This document shows, piece by piece, positions 16,265-24,601 of a stretch of 45,448 nucleotides of DNA. The stretch comes from Phil1 sp964600045 (GTDB lineage: Bacteria > Bacillota > Clostridia > Christensenellales > CAG-138). Every line of letters starts with the position of its first letter. Position 1 is the first letter of the stretch. Under the pieces are notes generated by a model, which was given only the letters and a program-made list of their open reading frames with translations, searched no databases and had not been told where the DNA came from. The DNA lies in the NCBI GenBank assembly GCA_964600045.1, contig CAZRHS010000006.1, forward strand, positions 1 through 45,448, written 5' to 3'. The translations under genes and the position numbers were made by a program.

Positions 16265-19200
16265 TTACTGCGCGTCAATTGTGGATATTCCGAGCGTTAT
16301 CTCCTCAAGCACGTCAAGAAGCACCCTAACCGTGTCGAGCGACGTAAACATGGTTACGCCGTTTTCAACCGCAAGCCTTCTTATCGCGTGCCCGTCGGAC
16401 AGAACGCCCGAGGAATTAAGATCGCGCGTATTTATAACGTAGTTCACGTATCCCTGGCGTATTCCGTCGGGAATTTCGTCGCTGCCCTCGCTTATCTTTT
16501 TAAGCGTATGCGTGCGGATGCCGTTTTTCTTAAGGAACGCGGCCGTGCCTTCCGTGGCCTGAATATTAAAGCCCATGTTATAGAAGCGCCTTACAAGCGG
16601 CAGAGCCTCTTCCTTGTCCCTGTCGGCAACCGTTACAAGCACCGTGCCGTAGTTCATAACGTTAACGCCGGATGCCTTAAGCGCCTTATACAGCGCCCTT
16701 GTAAGCTTGGCATCGTAGCCTATCGCCTCGCCTGTTGATTTCATTTCGGGGGAAAGATACGCGTCAAGCCCGCGCAGCTTTGAGAACGAGAACGCCGGGG
16801 CCTTTACGTACCATCTGTTCTTTCTCGGTGCCATGCCGTCCGGCAGTCCCTGCTCCTCTAAGCTTACGCCCAGCATAACAAGCGTGGCTATGTCCGCAAG
16901 GCTGTATCCCGTGGCCTTTGAAAGGAAGGGAACGGTTCTTGATGAACGGGGGTTAACTTCGATTATATACACCTTTTCGCTGCGGTCAACTATAAACTGA
17001 ATATTATAAAGACCGACTATGCCTATTCCCAAACCAAGGCGCTTGGTGTAGTCCAGTATCACGTCGCGCACCTTGTCGGATATGCTGAAGGTGGGGTAAA
17101 CGCTTATCGAGTCGCCGCTGTGTATGCCGGTTCTTTCAACAAGCTCCATTATGCCCGGCACAAAAACGTGCTTTCCGTCGCAAACGGCGTCAACCTCAAG
17201 CTCCTTGCCGGCGATATATTTGTCCACAAGCACGGGCTTATCGGCGTCTATCTCAACGGCTGTTTTAAGATATTTTCTAAGCTGGTCGCTGTCCGCAACA
17301 ATCTGCATCGCCCTGCCGCCAAGAACGAACGAGGGCCTTACGAGTACGGGGTAGCCTATTCTTTCCGCGGCGGATATGCCGTCCTCAACGTTTGTAACGG
17401 CCTGTCCGTTGGGCTGGGGAATATTAAGATCAATAAGCAGCCTTTCAAAGCTGTCGCGGTTTTCGGCGCGCTCTATCGCGTCGCAGTCGGTGCCTATCAG
17501 CTTAACGCCTCTTGCCTTAAGCTCGGCGGCCAGGTTTATGGCGGTCTGTCCACCCAGGGATGCTATTACTCCCTCCGGCTTTTCGTGCTCGATAACGTTC
17601 ATAACGTCCTCTATGCACAGCGGCTCAAAATACAGCTTGTCGGAGCATGAATAATCGGTTGAAACCGTTTCGGGGTTGTTGTTTATTATAATTGCCTCGT
17701 AGCCGTGCTTCTTTATGGTCATAACGGCGTGCACGGTTGAATAGTCAAACTCAACGCCCTGGCCTATCCTTATGGGGCCGGAGCCGAGCACGAGTATCTT
17801 CTTTTTGTCGGATACTATAGACTCGTCCTCATCTTCGTAGGTTGAGTAGAAATACGGAATTATGCTGTCAAATTCCGAAGAGCAGGAGTCTATCATCTTG
17901 TAAACGGGGAATATGCCGTGCTTCTTGCGCAGCTCGTATACCTCTTTTACATCGCATTTCCAAAGCCACGCTATGCTCTTGTCGGAAAATCCCGTTCTCT
18001 TGGCAAGATACAGAGCCTTGGGCGAGAGGGGTGCCGCGGCGGTCTTTCTTTCTATGGCCACTATGTTTTTAAGCTTTTCAAGGAAAAGCATGTCTATCTT
18101 GGTGGCTTCGCATATAACGCCTATGTCCGCGTCGCGGCGGAAAAGCTCGGTTATGGCGAAAAGCCTGTCGTCCGTGCCGTCAACTATATAGTCAAGCAGC
18201 TCGTCATCGCTCATTGAATCGAACTTTTTCATATAAAGGTGCTGCGCGCCGGTTTCAAGGGAGCGCACGGCCTTAAGCAGGCTTTCCTCAATCGTGCGGC
18301 CTATGCTCATAACCTCGCCCGTTGCCTTCATCTGGGTTGAAAGGTGGTTGTTGGCGGAGGTGAACTTGTCAAACGGGAAGCGCGGCATTTTGGTTACCAC
18401 GTAGTCAAGCGCCGGCTCAAAGGAGGCGGGGGTGTTGGCAAGCTTTATTTCGTCAAGCGTCATGCCAACGGCTATTTTGGCGGAAACCCTGGCTATGGGG
18501 TAGCCGCTCGCCTTTGACGCAAGCGCGGAGGAGCGGGAAACCCTGGGGTTTACCTCTATAAGGTAATAATCAAAGCTTAATGGATCAAGCGCGAACTGCA
18601 CGTTGCATCCGCCCTCTATTTTCAGCGCGCGTATAATCTTTAGGGCGCTGTCGCGAAGCATGTGATATTCGCGGTTTGTAAGGGTCTGGGAGGGGCAAAC
18701 AACCACGGAGTCGCCCGTGTGGATTCCCACGGGGTCTATGTTTTCCATGTTGCAAACGGTTATTGCCGTGTCGTTCTTGTCGCGTATAACCTCGTACTCA
18801 ATTTCCTTAAAGCCCTTTATGCTCTTTTCAACAAGAACCTGACCCACGGGGGAGAGCTTAAGCGCGTTTTTGAGTATCTCGCGGCATTCCTCTTCATTGT
18901 CCGCAAAGCCGCCGCCGGTTCCGCCAAGCGTAAATGCCGGGCGCAGAACCACGGGATAGCCTATCTCCTTGGCCGCGGCAAGGCCCGCATCCATGCTTTC
19001 GGCTATTATGGAGGGCAGAACAGGCTCGCCCAGGGATTCGCAAAGCTCCTTAAACTTTTCCCTGTCCTCGGCCATTTCTATGCTATCCCCGGTTGTGCCG
19101 AGAAGCTCCGTGCGGCATTCGCGAAGTATGCCCTTCTTTTCAAGCTGCATTGCAAGGTTAAGCCCGGTTTGGCCGCCTATGCCCGGTACTATGGCATCCG

Positions 19201-19447
19201 GGCGCTCGTAGCGTATTACCTTGGCAACGTATTCAAGCGTAAGCGGCTCCATGTATACGCGGTCCGCTATGTTTGTATCCGTCATTATGGTGGCGGGGTT
19301 GGAGTTGCAGAGTATAACCTCGTATCCTTCCTCTTTAAGGGCAAGGCAGGCCTGGGTTCCCGCGTAGTCAAATTCCGCCGCCTGACCTATTACTATAGGG
19401 CCGGAGCCTATAACAAGAATTTTTTTAATGTCTGTTCTCTTTGGCAT
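16265..19447 (-). CDS. carB: Carbamoyl phosphate synthase large subunit
   Basis: CarB makes carbamoyl phosphate from bicarbonate, ammonia and two ATP. The 1060-residue product shows the internal duplication of two ATP-grasp halves (beginning KKILVIGSGPIVIGQ and KKILVLGSGPIRIGQ), an oligomerisation domain between them and a C-terminal methylglyoxal-synthase-like allosteric domain (about residues 930-1060) where UMP or related nucleotides bind. GGAGG precedes the ATG at 19447, which overlaps the carA end by 23 bases. Placement inside the pyr operon points to pyrimidine rather than arginine supply. Confidence 0.98.
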   Translation of the reverse strand: MPKRTDIKKILVIGSGPIVIGQAAEFDYAGTQACLALKEEGYEVILCNSNPATIMTDTNIADRVYMEPLTLEYVAKVIRYERPDAIVPGIGGQTGLNLAMQLEKKGILRECRTELLGTTGDSIEMAEDREKFKELCESLGEPVLPSIIAESMDAGLAAAKEIGYPVVLRPAFTLGGTGGGFADNEEECREILKNALKLSPVGQVLVEKSIKGFKEIEYEVIRDKNDTAITVCNMENIDPVGIHTGDSVVVCPSQTLTNREYHMLRDSALKIIRALKIEGGCNVQFALDPLSFDYYLIEVNPRVSRSSALASKASGYPIARVSAKIAVGMTLDEIKLANTPASFEPALDYVVTKMPRFPFDKFTSANNHLSTQMKATGEVMSIGRTIEESLLKAVRSLETGAQHLYMKKFDSMSDDELLDYIVDGTDDRLFAITELFRRDADIGVICEATKIDMLFLEKLKNIVAIERKTAAAPLSPKALYLAKRTGFSDKSIAWLWKCDVKEVYELRKKHGIFPVYKMIDSCSSEFDSIIPYFYSTYEDEDESIVSDKKKILVLGSGPIRIGQGVEFDYSTVHAVMTIKKHGYEAIIINNNPETVSTDYSCSDKLYFEPLCIEDVMNVIEHEKPEGVIASLGGQTAINLAAELKARGVKLIGTDCDAIERAENRDSFERLLIDLNIPQPNGQAVTNVEDGISAAERIGYPVLVRPSFVLGGRAMQIVADSDQLRKYLKTAVEIDADKPVLVDKYIAGKELEVDAVCDGKHVFVPGIMELVERTGIHSGDSISVYPTFSISDKVRDVILDYTKRLGLGIGIVGLYNIQFIVDRSEKVYIIEVNPRSSRTVPFLSKATGYSLADIATLVMLGVSLEEQGLPDGMAPRKNRWYVKAPAFSFSKLRGLDAYLSPEMKSTGEAIGYDAKLTRALYKALKASGVNVMNYGTVLVTVADRDKEEALPLVRRFYNMGFNIQATEGTAAFLKKNGIRTHTLKKISEGSDEIPDGIRQGYVNYVINTRDLNSSGVLSDGHAIRRLAVENGVTMFTSLDTVRVLLDVLEEITLGISTIDAQ

Positions 19448-20552
19448 TTTCCTTTGCCTCCTTCATAAGCGAAACGAACTTATCGAAAAGATACGCGCTG
19501 TCCTGCGGACCGGGGCTGCTTTCGGGATGATACTGAACCGAGAACAGTTTGTCCGCCTTGCACTCCATTCCCTCAACGGTATTGTCAAGCAGATTTACGT
19601 GCGTAACCTCAAGCCCGGTTCCTTCAAGGCTTTCCCTGTCAACGGCGAAGCTGTGGTTCTGAGAGGTTATCTCTATTCTGCCGTTTGTAAGGTTCTTTAC
19701 CGGGTGGTTTCCGCCGCGGTGGCCGAACTTAAGCTTATATGTTTTCGCTCCGTACGCAAGGCCTATAAGCTGATGCCCAAGGCATATGCCGAATATGGGA
19801 TATTTTCCCTTAAGCGCGTTTATAAGCTCGGTAGCGCCGGGCACGTCCTCCGGGTCTCCCGGTCCGTTTGAAAGGAACACTCCGTCGGGGCGCATCTTTA
19901 TAACTTCCTCCGCCGTGGTGTCATAAGGCACAACGGTAACGTTGCAGCCGCGGCGGTTGAGAGAGCGGATTATATTAAGCTTTATGCCGAAATCGAACGC
20001 CACAACGTTGTACGCGGCGCCGGAGGTTCTAACGTACCATCTTTTGCGGCTGCTTACCCTGGCAACCGAGTCGCGCGGAACCTTTACGGCCTCAAGCACG
20101 TCAAGCGCCTGGTTGAGCGGGGTGGAAGCGGACGTGATAAGAGCGCGGCGGGAACCGTGGTCACGTATGCTTCTTGTAAGCCGCCTTGTGTCTATTCCGG
20201 ATATTCCGGGAATTTTGTATTCTTCCATTACCTCTGAAAGGGTTTTGGTGCTGCGGAAGTTTGAAGGGCTGTCGTTATATTCCCTTACTATAAGCCCGCC
20301 TATTGTAGGAATTTTTGTTTCGTAGTCCTCGTCGGCTATTCCGTAGTTGCCTATAAGGGGGTATGTCATAACAACCGCCTGATAGGTGTAGGAAGGGTCG
20401 GATATAATCTCCTGATATCCCACGGGAGAGGTGTTGAAAACAACCTCGCAGACCCTGTCGCAGTTATAGCCGAAGCCGTAACCGTAGTATTCCGTGCCGT
20501 CCGAGAAAACAAGCTTTCTGTCCGGCTCCGGGCTCATCAGCCTTTTATCCAT
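19425..20552 (-). CDS. carA: Carbamoyl phosphate synthase small (glutaminase) subunit
   Basis: CarA hydrolyses glutamine and feeds ammonia to CarB through a tunnel. The 375-residue product has the CPSase small-chain N-terminal domain (LVFSDGTEYYGYGFG, SYTYQAVVMTYPLIGNYG) and a C-terminal class I amidotransferase domain with the nucleophile in GICLGHQLIG and the His-Glu pair in QYHPESSPGP. The ATG at 20552 has GGAGG about 10 bases upstream and overlaps pyrC by 16 bases. Confidence 0.98.
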   Translation of the reverse strand: MDKRLMSPEPDRKLVFSDGTEYYGYGFGYNCDRVCEVVFNTSPVGYQEIISDPSYTYQAVVMTYPLIGNYGIADEDYETKIPTIGGLIVREYNDSPSNFRSTKTLSEVMEEYKIPGISGIDTRRLTRSIRDHGSRRALITSASTPLNQALDVLEAVKVPRDSVARVSSRKRWYVRTSGAAYNVVAFDFGIKLNIIRSLNRRGCNVTVVPYDTTAEEVIKMRPDGVFLSNGPGDPEDVPGATELINALKGKYPIFGICLGHQLIGLAYGAKTYKLKFGHRGGNHPVKNLTNGRIEITSQNHSFAVDRESLEGTGLEVTHVNLLDNTVEGMECKADKLFSVQYHPESSPGPQDSAYLFDKFVSLMKEAKENAKENRH

Positions 20553-21754
20553 ATTGCTTTACCTCCGTGTATTGTCATAACGCATTCTCCGTATAATTCC
20601 ATTCCTTCAAAGGGAGTGCTTCTTCCCTTGGTTAAAAATGTTGATGGGTCAACGGCCTTTTTTACATTAAGGTCATATACGCATACATCGCCGCTGTCCG
20701 GAATATTGAACCTTTCCCTCGGAACGCGCGACATCATGGCCAAAAGCCTTTCAATGTCGATTATTCCGGTTTTAACAAGGCCCGTATAAAGCGCCGGGAA
20801 CGCGGTTTCAAGCCCCACAACTCCCATAAGGCTGCCCGCAAGCCCGCGCGACTTTTCCCTTTTGCTGTGCGGCGCGTGGTCCGTGGCTATCATGTCGATA
20901 GTGCCGTCGATAACGCCCTCTATCAGCGCGTCCCTGTCCGCGCGGCTCCTTATGGGCGGGTTCATCTTAAACCTGCCGTCCTCCTGCAGCATGCTGTCGT
21001 CAAATATAAGGTAGTGCGGCGCGGTTTCGCAGGTAACGTCAACTCCGTCCGCCTTGGCCGCCCTTATAAGCTCAACGCTCTCCTTTGCCGAAACATGGCA
21101 AACGTGGTATTTGCAGCCGGTTTCCTTGGCCAGCTTAAGGTCGCGTTCTATCGGGCCGTATTCGCTTTTTGAGCATATCCCGCGGTGGCCGTGCGCGCGG
21201 CAGTATTCCCCGTCGTGTATATAGCCGCCGTTAAGGAGTGAATTATCCTCGCAATGCGCCGCTATTATTTTGCCCGCGGCCGCGGCTCGGTACATGGCCT
21301 CGCGCATAATTCCTTCGTCCTGCACGCCGTGCCCGTCATCCGAAAAGGCCACGCATAATGGCGCAAGAGTCTCGATATTAACCAGCTTTTCGCCCTTTTC
21401 GCCTATTGTTATGGGTGCGTACGGGCGAATGTTCATAACCGCTGTTTCCCTTATTATGCTCCGCTCAAGTATTATGGCGGAAACGGAATCGGGAACCGGA
21501 TTAAGGTTCGGCATGGCGCATACGTCTGTATATCCGCCGTGCGCCGCGGCAAGGGAGCCTGTGGCTATCGTTTCCTTATACAAAAAACCCGGTTCTCTTA
21601 GATGAACATGAACATCACAGAAAGCCGGGAAAATCGAAACGTTATTAAATTCAATGGGGTGAGTGGCGGGAGAGTCCGTCTGAACCGTAAAAACACGGTT
21701 CCTTTCGGCCGTTACGGTATCAAAGCTTGCAGCATCGGTTATTCTTACGTCCAT
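20537..21754 (-). CDS. pyrC: Dihydroorotase (type I)
   Basis: PyrC cyclises carbamoyl aspartate to dihydroorotate. The 405-residue amidohydrolase has the metal-binding HxH motif in DVHVHLREPGF, further zinc ligands in IIAAHCEDN and HVCHVSAKES, and the catalytic aspartate in ATDHAPHSKREK. It is the first gene of the UMP operon. GGAGG lies 6 bases upstream of the ATG at 21754, immediately after the T-tract of a leader terminator, so its expression and that of all eight following genes should depend on readthrough. Confidence 0.97.
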   Translation of the reverse strand: MDVRITDAASFDTVTAERNRVFTVQTDSPATHPIEFNNVSIFPAFCDVHVHLREPGFLYKETIATGSLAAAHGGYTDVCAMPNLNPVPDSVSAIILERSIIRETAVMNIRPYAPITIGEKGEKLVNIETLAPLCVAFSDDGHGVQDEGIMREAMYRAAAAGKIIAAHCEDNSLLNGGYIHDGEYCRAHGHRGICSKSEYGPIERDLKLAKETGCKYHVCHVSAKESVELIRAAKADGVDVTCETAPHYLIFDDSMLQEDGRFKMNPPIRSRADRDALIEGVIDGTIDMIATDHAPHSKREKSRGLAGSLMGVVGLETAFPALYTGLVKTGIIDIERLLAMMSRVPRERFNIPDSGDVCVYDLNVKKAVDPSTFLTKGRSTPFEGMELYGECVMTIHGGKAIWIKG

Positions 21755-21772
21755 GGTTTACCTCCGGGCAAT

Positions 21773-21804
21773 AAAAAATCTGCCCCCAAATTTCAGCAGG
21801 CAGA
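21773..21804 (-). terminator. Leader terminator (attenuator) before pyrC
   Basis: On the minus strand the arms TCTGCC (21804-21799) and GGCAGA (21784-21779) form a stem that is followed directly by six T (21778-21773). It ends 18 bases before the pyrC start, so it would abort transcription of the pyr operon unless an alternative structure or a protein prevents it. Confidence 0.75.
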
Positions 21805-21818
21805 AGAACCGACTTTAT

Positions 21819-21886
21819 ATTATGTATGGGTACAGCCGTACCAACCATAATCTTGAGGGTGTCCCGCGCCGCTACTTAAAGATTAC
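21819..21886 (-). promoter_or_regulatory. Structured pyr operon leader with mutually exclusive stems
   Basis: Just after the expected transcription start, TAATCTT (21885-21879) can pair with AAGATTA (21854-21848). The same ATTATG segment (21851-21846) can instead pair with CATAAT (21824-21819), enclosing a perfect GGTAC-GGCT-GTACC hairpin (21842-21829). The two pairings exclude each other, as expected of a switch upstream of the attenuator. No PyrR-binding consensus was recognised, and the class of element is unknown. Confidence 0.5.
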
Positions 21887-21894
21887 TGTCGTTC

Positions 21895-21923
21895 AGTTTA
21901 CACCGCAATCACACAAATGTCAA
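21895..21923 (-). promoter_or_regulatory. Sigma-A promoter of the pyr operon
   Basis: TTGACA (21923-21918) and TAAACT (21900-21895) are separated by 17 bases on the minus strand. Transcription would start near 21888, giving a leader of about 134 bases before pyrC. Confidence 0.75.
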
Positions 21924-21958
21924 GAGCGCGGGGTATGATAAATAAATGCCTTTCCGCC

Positions 21959-21993
21959 TTGCCGCGCGGCTATATTTATACTATAATATAGCC
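21959..21993 (+). promoter_or_regulatory. Toxin-antitoxin promoter with operator dyad
   Basis: TTGCCG (21959-21964), a 17-base spacer and TATAAT (21982-21987) drive the toxin-antitoxin pair. A perfect 9-base inverted repeat, GGCTATATT (21968-21976) and AATATAGCC (21985-21993), overlaps the -10 box. Such dyads are where Phd/YefM antitoxins, alone or with toxin, repress their own operon. Confidence 0.75.
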
Positions 21994-22013
21994 ACAGGAG
22001 AGGAGCTGGTTTT

Positions 22014-22271
22014 ATGCAGATTATACCGATGAGGGAACTGAAAAACACAGTTGAGGTGGAGCGCCGCTGCGCGGAGGAAAACGGCCCGGTGTACGTTACC
22101 AAAAACGGCTACGGCCGCCTTGTTGTTATGGATATAGAATACTATGAAAGAACCATGCGCAATATGTATGAGGCGCAGGCCGTAATAGCCGGAATGGAGG
22201 ACGCGGCAAGCGGAAGGGTTACGGACGGCAAAGAGGCTTTTGATAAAATAAGGAACAAGTATGGCATCTGA
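22014..22271 (+). CDS. Antitoxin of the Phd/YefM family
   Basis: This 85-residue protein is the probable DNA-binding antitoxin of a type II pair. The N-terminal half has the Phd/YefM pattern: an opening strand and helix (IIPMRELKN), the segment GPVYVTKNGYGRLVVM and a following acidic helix (DIEYYERT). The C-terminal half should wrap the toxin and neutralise it. GGAGAGGAG lies 8 or so bases upstream of the ATG, and the gene overlaps the toxin gene by 11 bases, the usual order and coupling. The operator dyad upstream fits autoregulation. Confidence 0.88.
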   Translation: MQIIPMRELKNTVEVERRCAEENGPVYVTKNGYGRLVVMDIEYYERTMRNMYEAQAVIAGMEDAASGRVTDGKEAFDKIRNKYGI

Positions 22272-22596
22272 ATTCACGTTTAAGCTGACCGCCAAGGCGG
22301 AAAACGACCTTGACGGGATTGTGGACTATATAGCCAACAGGCTTGACAATAAGATTGCCGCCGCCGAGTTTATGAATAAGCTGGAGGCTGCTGTAAGCGA
22401 GGCCTGTGCTTTTCCCGAGAGCGGTTCTTTGGTTGAAAATGAGTTTTTGCCCTATAAGAACATACGAAAAAAGCTTGTAGGGAACTATATTCTGTACTAT
22501 TCATCAGATACGGATGCGCAAACGATCTGCGTTCTGCGTATTATATACGGGCGCAGAAACCTGGACGAGATTGTTCGGCAAATGAATATGCCATAA
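22261..22596 (+). CDS. Toxin of the RelE/ParE superfamily
   Basis: The 111-residue basic protein fits the RelE/ParE fold: a helical hairpin at the N-terminus (LTAKAENDLDGIVDYIANRL), then a beta-sheet with YILYYSSD and the closing strand VLRIIYGRRNLDEI. The RIIYGRRN ending is typical of ParE-like members, which poison DNA gyrase, rather than of the ribosome-dependent RelE nucleases, but the target cannot be decided by reading. The gene overlaps the antitoxin by 11 bases and is followed by a terminator, so the pair is a complete two-gene unit. Confidence 0.87.
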   Translation: MASEFTFKLTAKAENDLDGIVDYIANRLDNKIAAAEFMNKLEAAVSEACAFPESGSLVENEFLPYKNIRKKLVGNYILYYSSDTDAQTICVLRIIYGRRNLDEIVRQMNMP

Positions 22597-22613
22597 AACA
22601 GCAATAGAGGGGC

Positions 22614-22641
22614 GAGCGACCTTGGCGGGCCGCTCTTTTTT
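22614..22641 (+). terminator. Terminator after the toxin gene
   Basis: GAGCG (22614-22618) pairs with CGCTC (22631-22635), with partial pairing inside the loop, and six T follow (22636-22641). It closes the toxin-antitoxin operon. Confidence 0.6.
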
Positions 22642-22661
22642 GTATCTGAGCAACCGGGATT

Positions 22662-22702
22662 TATACATGGTTTATGCATATTATGTGAATAAACTATGTA
22701 TA
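22662..22702. repeat. Long AT-rich inverted repeat upstream of the lipoprotein promoter
   Basis: Two 14-base arms (22662-22675 and 22689-22702) match at 13 positions, the exception being a G-T pair, around a 13-base centre. The dyad centre lies about 57 bases upstream of the -35 box of the esterase-like lipoprotein gene. It has no T-tract and is separate from the toxin terminator, so an operator for a dimeric regulator is more likely than a terminator. Confidence 0.6.
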
Positions 22703-22738
22703 TCAACAAGAAATTATGAATAAATTTCCAAAATGGTG

Positions 22739-22766
22739 TTGACACGTGACATGATGTGCGTATAAT
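22739..22766 (+). promoter_or_regulatory. Sigma-A promoter of the esterase-like lipoprotein gene
   Basis: TTGACA (22739-22744) and TATAAT (22761-22766) are 16 bases apart. The leader is short, about 26 bases, and contains AAAAAGGAG. Confidence 0.8.
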
Positions 22767-22798
22767 TATGTATGAAATTCAAAAAGGAGTGCATAATT

Positions 22799-24541
22799 AT
22801 GAAACATCTCAAAGCGTTTGCGGCATTGCTGCTGGCCGTTATATTCCTGGCCGGCTGCAGTACCGGCGTGGTGGAAACCGCCACGGCTACCACAGATCCG
22901 GAAACCACCGCCGAACCCACGGCCACACAAGCCGTTGAAGCAGTGGCCGAGGAAACCGCATCCAACGGCCCCACCATACAGATTACCGTTCCCGACGACT
23001 ATGAGGGCGAGCTGAACGGCCGTGCCCTTTTCGTACTGGATTATGAAATGCCGGAGGACGGCGGCCAGGTCTACGACAATCTGGATGTTACCGGCTGCCC
23101 CGTGTTCGGCAAAACCGTTTACGGCCTCCATGCGGGCGACGTGATTACAATGACCGCGGATGATCCGGACGTATACGGCTACCCCATGCAGCTTGACGAA
23201 ATACCCGAAGGCGAATACGCCGTGCAGGTTCTTTTCGTGAAATACACCAACTTCAATCGTTCCGACGGCACAAGCATCTGGGGCATGGCGGATCACGGCG
23301 GCGGAGGAAGCGCGGGCCGCAATCCCTATAACCTTTACAGCGACGCTATGCTTGCAACCGTAAACGCGGACAGCGTTATAGAGCTTTCCCTTACCAACGA
23401 AATCCCCCTCGGCTACGAGCTGCAGGAGGGCCAGGTTGATCAGCAGGGCAATTACGAAAGCCAGTATGACTGCGTTGTGTACGACAAGATAAAGAGCGAT
23501 GTACTCAGCGAGTTCTGGGGAACCGATATGTATATCGGCCTTAACATACTCCTGCCCGTTGATTACGATCCGAATAAGCAGTACCCCGTGCTCTATTATC
23601 AGGGCCATTGGGTAGGCGGCAGCGCACCGCTTGGCTACGGCAGAAACGAGGAATTCACCGAGTGGTGGAACAGCGGCGAAGCGCCTGAAATGATAGTTGT
23701 TACCACGCGTGACGCCAATATGTATTACGATAATATGTACTGGGTAAACAGCGCGAATATGGGTCCCTGCGGCGATGCTTATACCGAGGAGCTTATACCT
23801 TACATTGAAAAGACATACGGCGGCATAAGCGAATCCTGGGCAAGAATGCTCGCGGGCGGAAGCAACGGCGGCTGGGAATCCATGGCTCTGCAGCTGTTCT
23901 ATCCCGAAATATTCGGCGGCAGCTGGGTAATGTGCCCGGACGGCATGGACTTCCACGCTTATCAGATAGTAAACCTTTATGATGACGATAACGGCTTCTA
24001 TATAGACAACGGCTGGACGAAGACAGAGCGCCCCTCCGCGCGTGATACCGACGGCAACATACTTTGGACCATAGCGCAGGAGAACCATTGGGAAACCGCT
24101 ATGGGCGGCGGCATCGCCAATGCCCGCGGCTGCTGGAGCGGCTGGGAAGCCGTATACGGCCCCGTTGGCGAGGATGGTTATCCTCAGCGTGTATGGGATC
24201 CCATCACGGGCGAAATAAACAAGGATACCGTTGCGTACTGGCAGGAGCACTTTGACCTTAATTACTACCTGCAGAACAACTGGGATGAGCTTTCCGAAAA
24301 CCTGATTGGCAAGCTGCACCTGCGCGGCGGAGATATGGATAACTACTATCTGAATCTTTCCCAGTACCTTGTTACCGATTTCCTTGAAACCACCGAGCCC
24401 TATTACGATGGTTACAGCGTAACCTTCCCCCGCAAGGGCCACACCGGCAACATCAGCAACAAGGATTTGCTTCTTGAGATGGTGGAGCACATGGAAAAAT
24501 ACGGCCCCTCAAATGCCGCTGAGATACTCGGCGTAGACTGA
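22799..24541 (+). CDS. Secreted esterase-like alpha/beta hydrolase lipoprotein
   Basis: This 580-residue protein is probably exported and lipid-anchored: the N-terminus has a hydrophobic signal ending in the lipobox LAGC, with the modified cysteine at residue 20, followed by a Thr/Ala/Glu-rich linker (about 21-55). An N-terminal beta-rich part (about 58-235) precedes an alpha/beta hydrolase domain like those of the EsteraseD/Fes group: YPVLYYQGHWVGG begins it, Ser355 in AGGSNGGW should be the nucleophile, and a late histidine in FPRKGHTGN (near 550) may complete the triad. Aromatic residues are abundant. The ATG at 22799 is used because AGGAG sits 9 bases upstream and the signal peptide begins there. 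Carbohydrate or phenolic esters are plausible substrates but this is inference. It is a single-gene unit with its own promoter, terminator and an upstream dyad. Confidence 0.78.
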   Translation: MKHLKAFAALLLAVIFLAGCSTGVVETATATTDPETTAEPTATQAVEAVAEETASNGPTIQITVPDDYEGELNGRALFVLDYEMPEDGGQVYDNLDVTGCPVFGKTVYGLHAGDVITMTADDPDVYGYPMQLDEIPEGEYAVQVLFVKYTNFNRSDGTSIWGMADHGGGGSAGRNPYNLYSDAMLATVNADSVIELSLTNEIPLGYELQEGQVDQQGNYESQYDCVVYDKIKSDVLSEFWGTDMYIGLNILLPVDYDPNKQYPVLYYQGHWVGGSAPLGYGRNEEFTEWWNSGEAPEMIVVTTRDANMYYDNMYWVNSANMGPCGDAYTEELIPYIEKTYGGISESWARMLAGGSNGGWESMALQLFYPEIFGGSWVMCPDGMDFHAYQIVNLYDDDNGFYIDNGWTKTERPSARDTDGNILWTIAQENHWETAMGGGIANARGCWSGWEAVYGPVGEDGYPQRVWDPITGEINKDTVAYWQEHFDLNYYLQNNWDELSENLIGKLHLRGGDMDNYYLNLSQYLVTDFLETTEPYYDGYSVTFPRKGHTGNISNKDLLLEMVEHMEKYGPSNAAEILGVD

Positions 24542-24561
24542 TTAAAATGCACTGAATATAA

Positions 24562-24589
24562 AAAGCACCTGCCGCGGCGGGTGCTTTTT
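24562..24589. terminator. Bidirectional terminator between the lipoprotein and fic genes
   Basis: AAAGCACC and GGTGCTTT form a strong stem with A-tracts on one side and T-tracts on the other, so it can stop both the plus-strand lipoprotein transcript and the minus-strand fic transcript. Confidence 0.85.
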
Positions 24590-24601
24590 GCGTAGCATAA
24601 A

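Noticed and set aside
18662..19468. 268-codon plus-strand frame opposite carB
   Set aside because: It is antisense to a universally conserved enzyme and has no ribosome binding site or domain; it is a by-product of codon bias.
21773..21886. PyrR-binding element in the pyr leader
   Set aside because: The conserved anti-antiterminator consensus of PyrR sites was not found, so the leader is reported only as an unclassified attenuator.
22766..24490. 574-codon open frame on the minus strand opposite the esterase-like lipoprotein gene
   Set aside because: It lies wholly antisense to a gene with a promoter, ribosome binding site, lipobox and conserved nucleophile motif, and its own translation shows no recognisable domain.
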